Source: an uncultured Nitrososphaera sp.
Lineage (GTDB): Archaea; Thermoproteota; Nitrososphaeria; Nitrososphaerales; Nitrososphaeraceae
Assembly: GCF_946478925.1 (NCBI RefSeq)
Contig: NZ_CAMLDP010000016.1
Span: 1-28,032 of the forward strand
Direction of reading: 5' to 3'
DNA length: 28,032 nucleotides
In this document: in pieces, positions 1 through 7,459 of the stretch
How positions within the stretch are numbered: position 1 is the stretch's first letter
Layout of the letters: the number at the start of each line of letters is the position of its first letter
Translations under genes and position numbers: made by a program
The notes under the pieces: model-generated
Databases searched by the model: none
What the model saw: only the letters and a program-made list of their open reading frames with translations
What the model was told of the DNA's origin: nothing

Positions 1-290
1 TTGCGGATAACGATGTCGTGCATGTTAGTCAGCGTCAGGCGCTCGTCGCCGGCGCCGCTTATCTCATAGACATTGTTTCCCACGATTATCTCTATTTGTA
101 CGTGCGAGCCACTCTTTGCCAGATTGTGCTTTATCTTTTCGTCAATGTCGGCGCACGCCTTTTCCGCCCGGACGCCGATTATGCAGTCGCCTCTCAGAGT
201 CAGGTGCTCCTCTTTTGTTATCTCGACGGTCCTTGCGTGCAGCGACTGGACGTTTGGGTGCCCAAAGAATGCGATCTCGTCCTGCAACAC
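1..290 (-). CDS. DUF371 family protein, partial (C-terminus beyond the left edge)
   Basis: Reading the minus strand from a GTG at 290 gives an open frame to the window edge. The protein begins VLQDEIAFFGHPNVQSLHAR and continues with RGDCIIGVRAEKACADI and later GAGDERLTLTNMHDIVIR. The GHPNV, RGDCI(I/V)GVRA.K.CAD and HDIV.R blocks are those I recall for the archaeal DUF371 family, small proteins of unknown function. About 96 codons are visible and most of the family's length appears present. An in-frame TAA at 315-317 limits the start; GTG 290 and TTG 287 are the only sensible choices. It diverges from the small membrane-peptide gene at 395. No function can be assigned. Confidence 0.8.
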   Translation of the reverse strand, partial: MLQDEIAFFGHPNVQSLHARTVEITKEEHLTLRGDCIIGVRAEKACADIDEKIKHNLAKSGSHVQIEIIVGNNVYEISGAGDERLTLTNMHDIVIR

Positions 291-394
291 GATGTTTCTC
301 TGTTTATCCGTGCGTTATTAAAGTCAATCCTGTGAATGCCGGAAACGGCGTGAGCAATTCTTATTTATCCGGATGCACTTTTGTGCAGTGAGAT

Positions 395-598
395 ATGTCT
401 TTCAAGCAGAGACTGGAAGGCTTTGTGTACGATCACCCGACCTTGGCGGCCTTTGCCATTGCAACTGCCGCCGTTTCCGCCATTGCGCTTGCCTTTTCAA
501 TGTTCGCTGGGGCCGCAGGTGCACATCAATACCTTCACAAGGACGTGGCGCAGGTCGCTTTCAACGTTGTTTCAAAACCAGGCTGCCTCAACGCCTGA
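395..598 (+). CDS. Small single-helix membrane protein, unknown
   Basis: A 67-aa frame starting MSFKQRLEGFVYDHPTLAAF. Residues 17-42 form one alanine-rich hydrophobic helix, preceded by a basic N-terminus and followed by a short polar tail ending PGCLNA. A TATA-like TTATTTATC at about 361-369 lies about 26 nt upstream of the ATG, which fits a leaderless transcript. Two other frames are also open here, but only this one combines a promoter, an ATG and a coherent membrane topology. I do not recognise a family. It could be a stress or membrane micro-protein, or possibly not a gene; confidence is moderate. Confidence 0.5.
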   Translation: MSFKQRLEGFVYDHPTLAAFAIATAAVSAIALAFSMFAGAAGAHQYLHKDVAQVAFNVVSKPGCLNA

Positions 599-757
599 AA
601 AAGGCCCCACCAATCTTGTTTGTTCCCACGTATGTTTTTCCGGTGATCTATAATTCAATTTTCCGCATATCAAGGCGCTAAAGAATTCACAATTCGGTTG
701 GCGGCAAGAGAAAACGAGGTAGACTTAAATTGAACGGTGGAGGCAAATTAGCTCGAA

Positions 758-1495
758 TTGTTACCCGCAGCAGCAGGCTATGACCGAGCAATTACTGTAT
801 TTTCGCCAGACGGAAGGCTTTACCAGGTAGAATACGCCATTGAAACCGTAAGGCGCGGAACTCTTGCCATTGGAATCAAGGCAAAGGACGGCGTCGTCCT
901 CGCAGTGGAGGAAAAGACGAGAAAGCTACAGATTAACAACGTCACGCAAAAGATCTTCCAAGTCGACGACCACATTGGCGTCGCTGCGGCAGGCTATATC
1001 CCTGATGCAAGGACTCAAGTGGACCACGCAAGGTTCTTTGCGCAGAGCAACAGGCTCATCTATGACGAGCCGGTTGACGTCGAGGGCGTCGCCAAGAACA
1101 TCGCCGACATGGCCCAGCAGTTCACGCAGTATGCAGGCGTGAGGCCGTTTGGCGTCGCGCTCTTGCTTGCAGGAGTCGACAAGAACGGCGCAAACCTGTT
1201 CCTCACTGACCCGTCGGGCACCTACATCGGCTATGACGCAATGGCGATAGGCGCAGGCAGCGACCAAGTGACAGACTTCCTCGAAAAGTCGTACAAGCAA
1301 GACATCTCTCTTGCAGAGGCGGCTTCACTTGCGATAGAATCCATCTACCTTGTCAGCGAGGACAAGTCCAGCATCAAGCACCTAAAGATGGCCATCATCG
1401 ACAACAAAACAAAGGCCATGCGCAAGGTTGAAGACGAAGAACTGGAAAAGTACGCGGCTTCTGCCAAGGAAAGGGCAGGCAAGCACCCGGCCTAA
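758..1495 (+). CDS. psmA: Proteasome subunit alpha
   Basis: Forms the outer heptameric rings of the archaeal 20S proteasome, gating entry to the beta-subunit proteolytic chamber in the cytoplasm. The 245-aa protein opens with the family signature GYDRAITVFSPDGRLYQVEY (residues 7-26), whose N-terminal helix and YDR motif form the gate. It continues with RGTLAIGIKAKDGVVLAVE and the internal GVRPFGVALLLAGVD block. Length is normal for the family. The start is TTG 758, because a TAG lies three codons upstream in frame. A TATA-like ACTTAAATT sits near 723-731 and a GGTGGAGG at 736-743. The beta subunit is not in this window. The next gene is 137 nt away, so psmA is probably transcribed alone. Confidence 0.96.
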   Translation: MLPAAAGYDRAITVFSPDGRLYQVEYAIETVRRGTLAIGIKAKDGVVLAVEEKTRKLQINNVTQKIFQVDDHIGVAAAGYIPDARTQVDHARFFAQSNRLIYDEPVDVEGVAKNIADMAQQFTQYAGVRPFGVALLLAGVDKNGANLFLTDPSGTYIGYDAMAIGAGSDQVTDFLEKSYKQDISLAEAASLAIESIYLVSEDKSSIKHLKMAIIDNKTKAMRKVEDEELEKYAASAKERAGKHPA

Positions 1496-1632
1496 GTCAA
1501 GGATATAACTGGCTGCGGCCTCACTGCCGCACCTTCCATTTTTCAAGGCTTTTACGAGTTTGTTTTTGTCGCACAGAATCGATGCTACACGCACAAAGTT
1601 AATTTAGCGACAAGAGTCAGTTTACCGCATAT

Positions 1633-2292
1633 ATGGCAGCAAAAGTAGGCACAAAGGCTCCCAACCTGAACGTTTCCACATGGGTGCAGGGCAAGCCCAC
1701 AAACATTGACCAGGAAAAGGGCAACGTCGTGGTTGTCGAGGTATTCCAAGTAAACTGCCCCGGCTGCTTCATGTACGGCATCCCCGAGGCGATAGAACTT
1801 TACAACAAGTACGGCGAAAGCGGGCTGACGGTGCTCGGCATGGCCACTGCGTTTGAAGACTATGACAAGAACACGCTCGAAAACCTCCAGAAACTGCTGA
1901 CCACCGGCGAGGTTGTCGGCGAGACGCAAAAGGCGCTGTCGATGTACGGCCAGCTGAAAGGCGGCAAGCTGCCGTACAAGATACCGTTCCCAGTCGGCAT
2001 GGACATGCTGAAAAAGGAAAACGGGCAGATAACTGAAAGCAAGATAATGGATGTGATAGAGGCAAACGTGCCGGACTATCGCTCGTACAGCGAGAAAGAC
2101 AGGCAGATTATGATAGAGCGCGTGAAAATGTATTTGCAGGGCAAGGAATACTCGGCCAAGACGTTTGAGGAATACGCCATGCGCGGCACACCTACCTCAC
2201 TTGTAATCGACAAAAAAGGCAACCTGCGCCACAACCTCTTTGGCGCTACAGGTCAGCTGGAAATAATAGTCGAAGAGCTCTTAAAGGAATAA
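1633..2292 (+). CDS. Thioredoxin-fold redoxin (AhpC/TSA-TlpA like) with CPGC motif
   Basis: A 219-aa protein with a thioredoxin-like fold. The strand VVVVEVFQVNCPGC places a CPGC pair at Cys42 and Cys45 at the helix start, as in AhpC/TSA and TlpA-like redoxins. Near the C-terminus GTPTSLVIDKKG carries the cis-proline loop typical of the fold. The middle has an insertion of about 60 residues (roughly 95-155) longer than in minimal thioredoxins. It should act as a thiol-disulfide oxidoreductase or peroxide-reducing protein; the substrate cannot be read from sequence. No signal peptide is seen, so it is cytosolic. A TATA-like GTTAATTTA lies near 1597-1605. The SPOUT methyltransferase gene starts 9 nt downstream and may be co-transcribed. 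Confidence 0.85.
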   Translation: MAAKVGTKAPNLNVSTWVQGKPTNIDQEKGNVVVVEVFQVNCPGCFMYGIPEAIELYNKYGESGLTVLGMATAFEDYDKNTLENLQKLLTTGEVVGETQKALSMYGQLKGGKLPYKIPFPVGMDMLKKENGQITESKIMDVIEANVPDYRSYSEKDRQIMIERVKMYLQGKEYSAKTFEEYAMRGTPTSLVIDKKGNLRHNLFGATGQLEIIVEELLKE

Positions 2293-2301
2293 AGACAAAA
2301 C

Positions 2302-3141
2302 ATGCAGAACCTCTGGGTGGCGATACCCGACTCTTCTCTTTCAGACGAGCAGACCAAGCGCGACAAGAGCGTCAAGATAGCCCAGTTTGCGCGCGCCTGC
2401 TCCATCTTTCGAGTAAAGCGCATATACATCTACCACGACCCGCTTTCGCAGTTTGAGAAGGAAGATCCAATACTTTTGCGCACCGTGCTGCGCTACCTCG
2501 ACACGCCACAGTATTTGCGCAAGATATTGTACCCTAGGATGACGCAACTGGAATTTGCAGGGATACTGCACCCGATAAAGGCGCCGCACCACAAGCCCGC
2601 GCAGGACATCAAGACAGTCAGGGCCGGCGACGTGCGCGCCGGCGTGATTGTTAAAGTGAAAGGCGCGCTGTTTGTGGAGGCCGGCCTTGGCTCGCTAGTT
2701 CCGTTTGAGGGGCAGGGCTTTGAGGGCAAGAAGGTAAACGTCAAGTTCACGCAGCCGTACCCGAACCTGCGCGCAACAGAGGCTGCAGACAATGACATCT
2801 CGGAGTACTGGGGTTATGAGGTCAAGGAGGTGCCGTCCGTGGTAAAGCTGTTGAGCAGCGTGGAAAAGACTGTCGTAGTCGTCACGTCGAGAAAAGGCAG
2901 CTACTTCAAGAACGTCGAGGTCAAGCTTGGCGAGCGCATAAAGGCAAGCGAGAACGTTCTCGTGGTGTTTGGCGCGCCGAGGCACGGGGTGCACGAAATC
3001 CTCGCAAAAGAGGGCGCAAACGTGCGGTCCGAGTTTGTCGTGAACATGTTTCCGGCGCAGGCCACCGAGACGGTGCGCCTTGAGGAAGCTATCCTCGGCA
3101 CGCTTGCGATCCTCAACAGCTCTATTTTGTCCAAGAACTAG
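2302..3141 (+). CDS. SPOUT-class RNA methyltransferase (COG2106, MTH1/SPOUT1-like)
   Basis: A 279-aa protein starting MQNLWVAIPDSSLSDEQTKR, the typical N-terminus of the COG2106/Methyltrn_RNA_3 family (archaeal MTH1, human SPOUT1). Members have an alpha/beta-knot SAM-binding fold with an inserted OB-like domain, here about residues 85-160 (KPAQDIKTVRAGDVRAGVIVKVKGALFVE). The C-terminal FGAPRHGVHEIL is the knot region that binds SAM. Family members are predicted or shown to methylate RNA; the exact rRNA target here is unknown. In many archaea the gene lies directly before uL3, as it does here, which strengthens the assignment. A separate TATA box precedes uL3, so it need not be in the ribosomal transcript. 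Confidence 0.88.
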   Translation: MQNLWVAIPDSSLSDEQTKRDKSVKIAQFARACSIFRVKRIYIYHDPLSQFEKEDPILLRTVLRYLDTPQYLRKILYPRMTQLEFAGILHPIKAPHHKPAQDIKTVRAGDVRAGVIVKVKGALFVEAGLGSLVPFEGQGFEGKKVNVKFTQPYPNLRATEAADNDISEYWGYEVKEVPSVVKLLSSVEKTVVVVTSRKGSYFKNVEVKLGERIKASENVLVVFGAPRHGVHEILAKEGANVRSEFVVNMFPAQATETVRLEEAILGTLAILNSSILSKN

Positions 3142-3158
3142 CTTTTTCCACTGAATAA

Positions 3159-3167
3159 TTTATAAAA
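3159..3167 (+). promoter_or_regulatory. TATA box of the ribosomal protein operon
   Basis: TTTATAAAA, followed 26 nt later by the uL3 ATG at 3194. This spacing implies a very short leader. It lies in the 52-nt gap after the SPOUT methyltransferase gene and is the clearest promoter for the 3194-11095 operon. Confidence 0.7.
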
Positions 3168-3193
3168 GGAAGCGCAAGACTGTTGCGTTACCT

Positions 3194-4195
3194 ATGGGTC
3201 ATCGTAAGTATAGCGCCCCAAGAAGGGGTAGTATAGCCTTCCGCCCAAGGGCCAGGGCAAGGAGCCTCGAAGCGAGGGTCCGGACTTGGCCAGAAATGGC
3301 GGGAGAAAAGAGCTCCCTGTTGGGGTTTGCAGGTTTCAAGGCTGGCGGTATACACGTTCTAACCATTGACGACAGGGAAAAGACTCCGAACTTTGGCAAG
3401 CAGTTGCTGAACGCTGCGACGGTCATCGTGACTCCGCCGATGAAGGTAATCGGCGCTCGCGCGTACAAGACAGATTTGTATGGACAACATGCGATCTTTG
3501 ATGTATATGCAAAGGACCTGCCAAAGGAAATGTCGCGTCGAGTCGACATCAAGCAGGCCGACGACGCGATGGCAAAGGCAGAGGCCAAAGTCGCGCAGGC
3601 AAGCTCTATCATGGCAATCGTTGCAGTTTCCCCAAGCGCGGTCGGCATCTCCCAGAAAAAGCCGTTTGTTTTCGAGCTGGCAGTTTCCGGCAAGGACGCA
3701 AAGGCGCAGTTTGAATACGTCAAGGGCATCCTTGGCAAAGAGATGAAGGCAAGCGACATCTTCCAGGCCGGCCAGAACGTTGACGTCTTTGGCATCACAC
3801 GTGGCAAGGGTGTCGAGGGCCCCATCACGAGGTTTGGCGTCAAGCGCAAGCAGCACAAGTCGAGAAAGAGCGTGCGCGCAGTCGGAACGCTTGGCCCAAT
3901 ATCCCCTGCAGTAGTCATGTACACTGTCGCAAGGCAAGGCCAGCGGGGCTTCCACCAGAGGACCGAGTACAACAAGCGCATATTGATAATGTCAAACACT
4001 GAAAAGGATGGACAGCAGAGTTCTATCAACCCCAAGGGCGGATTCAAGCACTTTGGACTCGTCAAGGGCGACTATATCGTCGTAAGGGGCTCGGTTCCGG
4101 GCGTTCCAAAGCGCCTGATAAAGATGAGGCACCCAATACGCAACCTTCCAAAGAAGGTCCAGGAGCCAAAGGTTCTGGAGGTAGTTGTCCAGTAA
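3194..4195 (+). CDS. rpl3: Large-subunit ribosomal protein uL3
   Basis: First gene of the ribosomal cluster, 333 aa, the normal archaeal length. It begins MGHRKYSAPRRGSIAFRPR and has the archaeal/eukaryotic uL3 hallmarks: FAGFKAGGIHVL near residues 49-60, the GITRGKGVEGPITRFGVKRK block around 200-220, and a C-terminal GSVPGVPKRLIKMRHPIR. uL3 binds 23S rRNA near the peptidyl transferase centre and helps start 50S assembly. The ATG follows a good TATA box at a leaderless distance. The stop codon overlaps the uL4 start (TAATG), indicating tight coupling. Confidence 0.98.
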   Translation: MGHRKYSAPRRGSIAFRPRARARSLEARVRTWPEMAGEKSSLLGFAGFKAGGIHVLTIDDREKTPNFGKQLLNAATVIVTPPMKVIGARAYKTDLYGQHAIFDVYAKDLPKEMSRRVDIKQADDAMAKAEAKVAQASSIMAIVAVSPSAVGISQKKPFVFELAVSGKDAKAQFEYVKGILGKEMKASDIFQAGQNVDVFGITRGKGVEGPITRFGVKRKQHKSRKSVRAVGTLGPISPAVVMYTVARQGQRGFHQRTEYNKRILIMSNTEKDGQQSSINPKGGFKHFGLVKGDYIVVRGSVPGVPKRLIKMRHPIRNLPKKVQEPKVLEVVVQ

Positions 4196-5004
4196 TGACA
4201 AAGGCAACAATAACAGGCATCGACGGCAAGGACGCAGGAAGTGTCGAGCTTCCAATCGTCTTTGACACGCCGTACCGGCCGGAGGTAATCCACAAGGTGT
4301 ACGTCAACCTCACTTCGCATACTTATCAGAGGCAGGGTCGCTACCCCGGCGCAGGCGAGAACGTCTCTGCAGAATCCCGAAACACCGGTCTGGGCATCGC
4401 ACGTCTTGCAAGGGCCCGCGGTGAAGGGTTCCCAAGGGCAGGGCAGGCGGCAGGCGTGGCAGGCGTAAGGCACGGCAGAGTTGCGCACCCGCCAGAGTCG
4501 TGGAAGCACATATACAAGAAAATCAACCACAAGGAAAAACAGCTCGGCCTCTGCTCTGCAATAGCGGCGACTGCAAGGCGCGACCTGGTAGAGGGCCGTG
4601 GCCACAAGCTCGCAAAAGATGTCAAACTGCCACTAGTAGTTTCAAACGACATTGAATCCGTCGCAAAGGCAAAAGATCTGATAAAGACACTTTCAGCGCT
4701 CGGCCTAGAAGACGACCTAGTACGCGCAGGCTCGACCCACAAGGTCCGCTCTGGCACCGCAAGACGCAGGGGCAGATCCGCAAGGGTCGGCACAGGCGCG
4801 CTCATAGTAGTCGGAAACGACGCCAAGGCACTTGCAATAAAGTCGATACCAGGCGTAGAAGTCAAGACCGCAAGGGAAATCAGCGTCCTTGACCTGGCGC
4901 CGGGCTCAAAGCCAATCAGGCTGACAGTATTTTCGCAGAACGCAATCGAGCAATTGAAGGAAGTCAAGGCTCCGATGCACAAGGTAATGGAGATGATTAG
5001 GTAA
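4195..5004 (+). CDS. rpl4: Large-subunit ribosomal protein uL4
   Basis: A 269-aa archaeal-type uL4, whose extended loop lines the nascent-peptide exit tunnel. Recognised by YQRQGRYPGAGENVSAESRN near residues 44-63, the RHGRVAHPPESWKHIYKKIN block and LPLVVSNDIESVAKAKDLI in the second half. The ATG at 4195 overlaps the last base of the uL3 stop codon. uL23 begins 2 nt after its stop. No oddities in length or composition. Confidence 0.98.
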   Translation: MTKATITGIDGKDAGSVELPIVFDTPYRPEVIHKVYVNLTSHTYQRQGRYPGAGENVSAESRNTGLGIARLARARGEGFPRAGQAAGVAGVRHGRVAHPPESWKHIYKKINHKEKQLGLCSAIAATARRDLVEGRGHKLAKDVKLPLVVSNDIESVAKAKDLIKTLSALGLEDDLVRAGSTHKVRSGTARRRGRSARVGTGALIVVGNDAKALAIKSIPGVEVKTAREISVLDLAPGSKPIRLTVFSQNAIEQLKEVKAPMHKVMEMIR

Positions 5005-5006
5005 CA

Positions 5007-5342
5007 ATGAGCAAGGCAGAAAACAACAACAAAAAACCGGCTGCGGCAGAAGTGGCAGCGCCGGCAAGCACGGCTATGACTGCAGAAGATGCGACGGTCA
5101 TAATACTGGCGCCATACGTTACAGAAAAGACATTCAACCAGATAGAGAAGGAAAACAAGCTCTCCTTCATGGTCGCAGACCACGCGTCAAAGCACCAGAT
5201 AATCGAGGCGATGCGCATACTCTATGAGATAGAGGTGGCAGACGTCAACACGGCGCATACTATTCAGGGCAAAAAGGCATTTGTCAAGTTCAAGGAACCG
5301 GAAGGCGCAAGGAACCTTGCGACAAAGCTGGGGCTGGTATAG
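5007..5342 (+). CDS. rpl23: Large-subunit ribosomal protein uL23
   Basis: A 111-aa uL23, which sits at the tunnel exit and serves as a docking site for SRP and the translocon. The conserved core starts at about residue 29 (ATVIILAPYVTEKTFNQIEK) and ends GARNLATKLGLV. The first 25-28 residues are an Ala/Lys/Asn-rich extension not usual in the roughly 85-aa archaeal proteins. An internal start at Met24 (MTAEDATVIIL) is possible, but ATG 5007 is only 2 nt after the uL4 stop, so the longer form is preferred. The next gene is uS19, not the expected uL2. Confidence 0.95.
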   Translation: MSKAENNNKKPAAAEVAAPASTAMTAEDATVIILAPYVTEKTFNQIEKENKLSFMVADHASKHQIIEAMRILYEIEVADVNTAHTIQGKKAFVKFKEPEGARNLATKLGLV

Positions 5343-5358
5343 AATGACGCTCGCTAGG

Positions 5359-5367
5359 TTTAAAAAT
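5359..5367 (+). promoter_or_regulatory. Possible internal promoter before uS19
   Basis: GG-TTTAAAAAT in the 55-nt gap between uL23 and uS19, the largest gap inside the ribosomal cluster. It lies 30 nt upstream of the uS19 TTG, a usual archaeal TATA-to-start distance. It may give the distal genes a second transcription start where uL2 is missing. The call rests on sequence likeness only. Confidence 0.4.
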
Positions 5368-5397
5368 GGAAAAGCAGCCGAGGAGAGAGTGATATAG

Positions 5398-5805
5398 TTG
5401 GTACGCGAATTCAAGTTCAAGGGCTATACGCCCGAACAGTTACAGTCACTGTCTATAGAGAACCTTTTGCCGCTTCTCAACTCACGGCAGCGCAGGTCGC
5501 TTGACAAGCGCGTCGGCACGTACATGAACGACGAAAAGAGAAAGCTGCGCGAAAAGATAAAGCTGGCACGCGACGGCAAGCTGAAAGGCACAATCAGGAC
5601 GCACGTCCGTGACATGATAATCCTGCCGGACATGATCGGCCTCACAATAAACGTCCATAACGGCAAAGAATTTGCAGCAGTCGCAATCAGGATGGAAATG
5701 GTCGGGCACTACCTTGGCGAGTATGCGATAACTAACAAGAGAGTCCAGCACGGCGCACCAGGTGTCGGCGCTTCGAGGTCCAGCCTCTACGTCCCGCTGA
5801 AGTGA
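5398..5805 (+). CDS. rps19: Small-subunit ribosomal protein uS19
   Basis: A 135-aa archaeal uS19, located on the head of the 30S subunit near the A-site tRNA. It starts VREFKFKGYTPEQLQSLSIE and contains the conserved IRTHVRDMIILPDMIGLTI and GEYAITNKRVQHGAPGVGAS segments, the latter being the S19 signature region. The start is TTG 5398: a Shine-Dalgarno-like GTGAT at 5389-5393 leaves a 4-nt spacer, and TAG lies just upstream in frame. The stop TGA lies within the GTGATG that leads into uL22. Confidence 0.97.
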   Translation: MVREFKFKGYTPEQLQSLSIENLLPLLNSRQRRSLDKRVGTYMNDEKRKLREKIKLARDGKLKGTIRTHVRDMIILPDMIGLTINVHNGKEFAAVAIRMEMVGHYLGEYAITNKRVQHGAPGVGASRSSLYVPLK

Positions 5806-5810
5806 TGCAC

Positions 5811-6284
5811 ATGCCAAAATTTTCTTATTCTTTCCAAAACTTTGACAAGGCCCGCCATGTGCGCGCCGCTGTCCGCGAAAAGAGCATTTCACACAAGCAC
5901 TCTCGCGAAATTGCAGTCGCCATCAAGGGCATGTCCATTGAAAAGGCCCGCGAGTTCCTCGAAAACGTCGTGGCCAAGAAAATTGCAGTCCCGTACCGCA
6001 GGTACCACAACGAAGTCGCGCACAGGACCAATATCCGCGACGGCTTCTCCGCAGGCAGATACCCACAAAAGGCCGCAAACGAGTTCCTCAGGCTTCTCGA
6101 CAACCTTGAATCAAACGCAGAGTACAAGGGCATGGACCTTGACCGCCTCCGCATAGTGAGCGCAGTGGTCCACAAGGGGACCAAGCTGGAGCGCTTTACT
6201 CCGAGGGCCATGGGCAGGTCAAGCCCCAAGATCGACACGCTAGTGCATGTCGAGCTTGTAGCGCAGGAGGTCTCTTCAGAATGA
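5811..6284 (+). CDS. rpl22: Large-subunit ribosomal protein uL22
   Basis: A 157-aa protein from ATG 5811, starting MPKFSYSFQNFDKARHVRAA. uL22 contacts all 23S rRNA domains and its beta-hairpin lines the exit tunnel. Conserved segments include KHSREIAVAIKGMSIEKARE and VAHRTNIRDGFSAGRYPQKA. Possible starts are GTG 5802, ATG 5805 and ATG 5811. I prefer 5811 because MPKFSYSF resembles the family N-terminus and a GTGAT at 5802-5806 sits 4 nt upstream, the same geometry as at uS19 and uS17. Its end overlaps uS3 by 4 nt (ATGA). Confidence 0.96.
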   Translation: MPKFSYSFQNFDKARHVRAAVREKSISHKHSREIAVAIKGMSIEKAREFLENVVAKKIAVPYRRYHNEVAHRTNIRDGFSAGRYPQKAANEFLRLLDNLESNAEYKGMDLDRLRIVSAVVHKGTKLERFTPRAMGRSSPKIDTLVHVELVAQEVSSE

Positions 6285-6985
6285 GCGCAGTAAAGAACGT
6301 AATGAAAAACACATACCGCAACATGGAAATTGACGAGTTCCTCAGAAGGGAACTCAAGGACGCCGGCTATGGCGGAGTCGAGATCCAAAAGACGCCAGTC
6401 GGCGCAAGGATAACCGTTTTCGTGACAAGGCCCGGCCTAGTAATCGGCCGCAAGGGGACAGGCATCAAGGACCTAATGGCCAAGATAGAGCAGAGGTTCG
6501 GTTTTCCAAACCCGCAGATCTCGGTGCTTGAAGTAACAAACCCTGAGCTGAACCCGAACATCATGTGCAACAGGATTGCACAGCTCATTGAGCGCGGCAC
6601 AGCTTTTAGACGTGCATCGATGTGGGCGCTCAACACGATAATGAGCCAAGGAGCGCTTGGGGTTGAAGTTACAATTTCAGGCAAGCTTCGCACAGAGCGC
6701 GCCCACTTTGAAAAGCACACGGTGGGCGTGGTGCCAAAGAGCGGCGACATTGCAGGCAAGATAGTCGAGACAGGCGTCGCGTCTGTACTGACAAAAATGG
6801 GCCTGATGGGCATACAGCTACGCATCGCATCAAAGGCAGAGCTTCCGCAAGAGTTCCAGATGGTTGAGGGTGGCGCGCAAGCGGCTGCACAACCAGCACA
6901 GGCGCTAGCCGCAGAAGAAGGAGCCAAGGAAGAAACGGTAACAGCAACACAAACAACAGGAGCGGAGACAAATGGCCAGGCTTAA
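6281..6985 (+). CDS. rps3: Small-subunit ribosomal protein uS3
   Basis: A 234-aa archaeal uS3 at the mRNA entry channel. Residues about 20-95 form the KH domain, with the GXXG loop in GLVIGRKGTGIKDL (about 51-64). The C-terminal S3 domain contains RTERAHFEKHTVGVVPKSGD. The last roughly 35 residues are a low-complexity Ala/Gln/Glu/Thr tail (PAQALAAEEGAKEE onward), longer than in many archaea. An AGGAGGTC at about 6266-6273 is a good Shine-Dalgarno for ATG 6281. It overlaps uL22 by 4 nt and uL29 by 14 nt. Confidence 0.97.
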   Translation: MSAVKNVMKNTYRNMEIDEFLRRELKDAGYGGVEIQKTPVGARITVFVTRPGLVIGRKGTGIKDLMAKIEQRFGFPNPQISVLEVTNPELNPNIMCNRIAQLIERGTAFRRASMWALNTIMSQGALGVEVTISGKLRTERAHFEKHTVGVVPKSGDIAGKIVETGVASVLTKMGLMGIQLRIASKAELPQEFQMVEGGAQAAAQPAQALAAEEGAKEETVTATQTTGAETNGQA

Positions 6986-7178
6986 GCTAAAGACGCTTCG
7001 CGAAATGAACGATACAGATCTTTCGCAAAAGCTTTCAGAAATGAAGGCGGACCTTGCAAAGGTCAGGTCTGAGCAGACTAAAGGCACGCTGAAAAAGCAC
7101 TCGGGCGAGATTAGGTACATGCGTCGCGACATTGCGCGCATACTTACGCTGCTCAATGAAAGGAAGGCCAAGGCGTAA
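6972..7178 (+). CDS. rpl29: Large-subunit ribosomal protein uL29
   Basis: A 68-aa all-helical protein, MARLKLKTLREMNDTDLSQK, ending RRDIARILTLLNERKAKA. The L29 signature (KxHxGxIRxMRRDIARILT) is clear near the C-terminus. uL29 sits beside uL23 at the exit tunnel. It overlaps the uS3 tail by 14 nt, so translation is probably coupled. The RNase P protein gene follows directly; the eIF1/SUI1-like gene found at this point in some archaea is absent. Confidence 0.96.
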   Translation: MARLKLKTLREMNDTDLSQKLSEMKADLAKVRSEQTKGTLKKHSGEIRYMRRDIARILTLLNERKAKA

Positions 7179-7179
7179 G

Positions 7180-7446
7180 ATGATAACTGCGGCAAACATC
7201 CTTGCGCACGAGCTCATCGGCCTTGACGCAAAAATAATCGAATCAACGAATGCAGCACTCGCCGGCCTTGCAGGCACTGTTGTTTTTGAAACGAGGAACA
7301 CGCTTGCAATAAGATCCGGCAGCGCGACAAAAATAATTCCAAAAGCAGCAGCGAAAAAAATCGAAATCGCAACTCAAAATGGCGCTTGCTTTATAAGTGG
7401 TTCTTCGATGATAGCAAGGCCAGAGGATCGTATATCGCGATTATAA
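7180..7446 (+). CDS. rnp1: RNase P protein component 1 (Rpp29/Pop4 homolog)
   Basis: An 88-aa protein, MITAANILAHELIGLDAKII, with GLAGTVVFETRNTLAIRSG, IIPKAAAKKIEI and a final RPEDRISRL. These match the Sm-like barrel of archaeal Rnp1 (Rpp29), including the conserved ETRNTL and RPEDR blocks. With Rnp4 it stabilises the specificity side of the RNase P RNA for tRNA 5' processing. The start is ATG 7180, 1 nt after the uL29 stop. A longer frame runs upstream to 7132, but it only overlaps uL29 and has no family match. Position between uL29 and uS17 is the usual archaeal one. Confidence 0.94.
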   Translation: MITAANILAHELIGLDAKIIESTNAALAGLAGTVVFETRNTLAIRSGSATKIIPKAAAKKIEIATQNGACFISGSSMIARPEDRISRL

Positions 7447-7459
7447 TAGAGTGATAGAG

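Noticed and set aside
3199..4065. 288-aa minus-strand frame opposite uL3
   Set aside because: It is the complement of a clear uL3 gene; composition mirrors the sense codons and no domain is seen.
4341..5183. 280-aa minus-strand frame opposite uL4 and uL23
   Set aside because: Antisense shadow of two well-supported ribosomal genes, Cys/Phe/Ser-rich without motifs.
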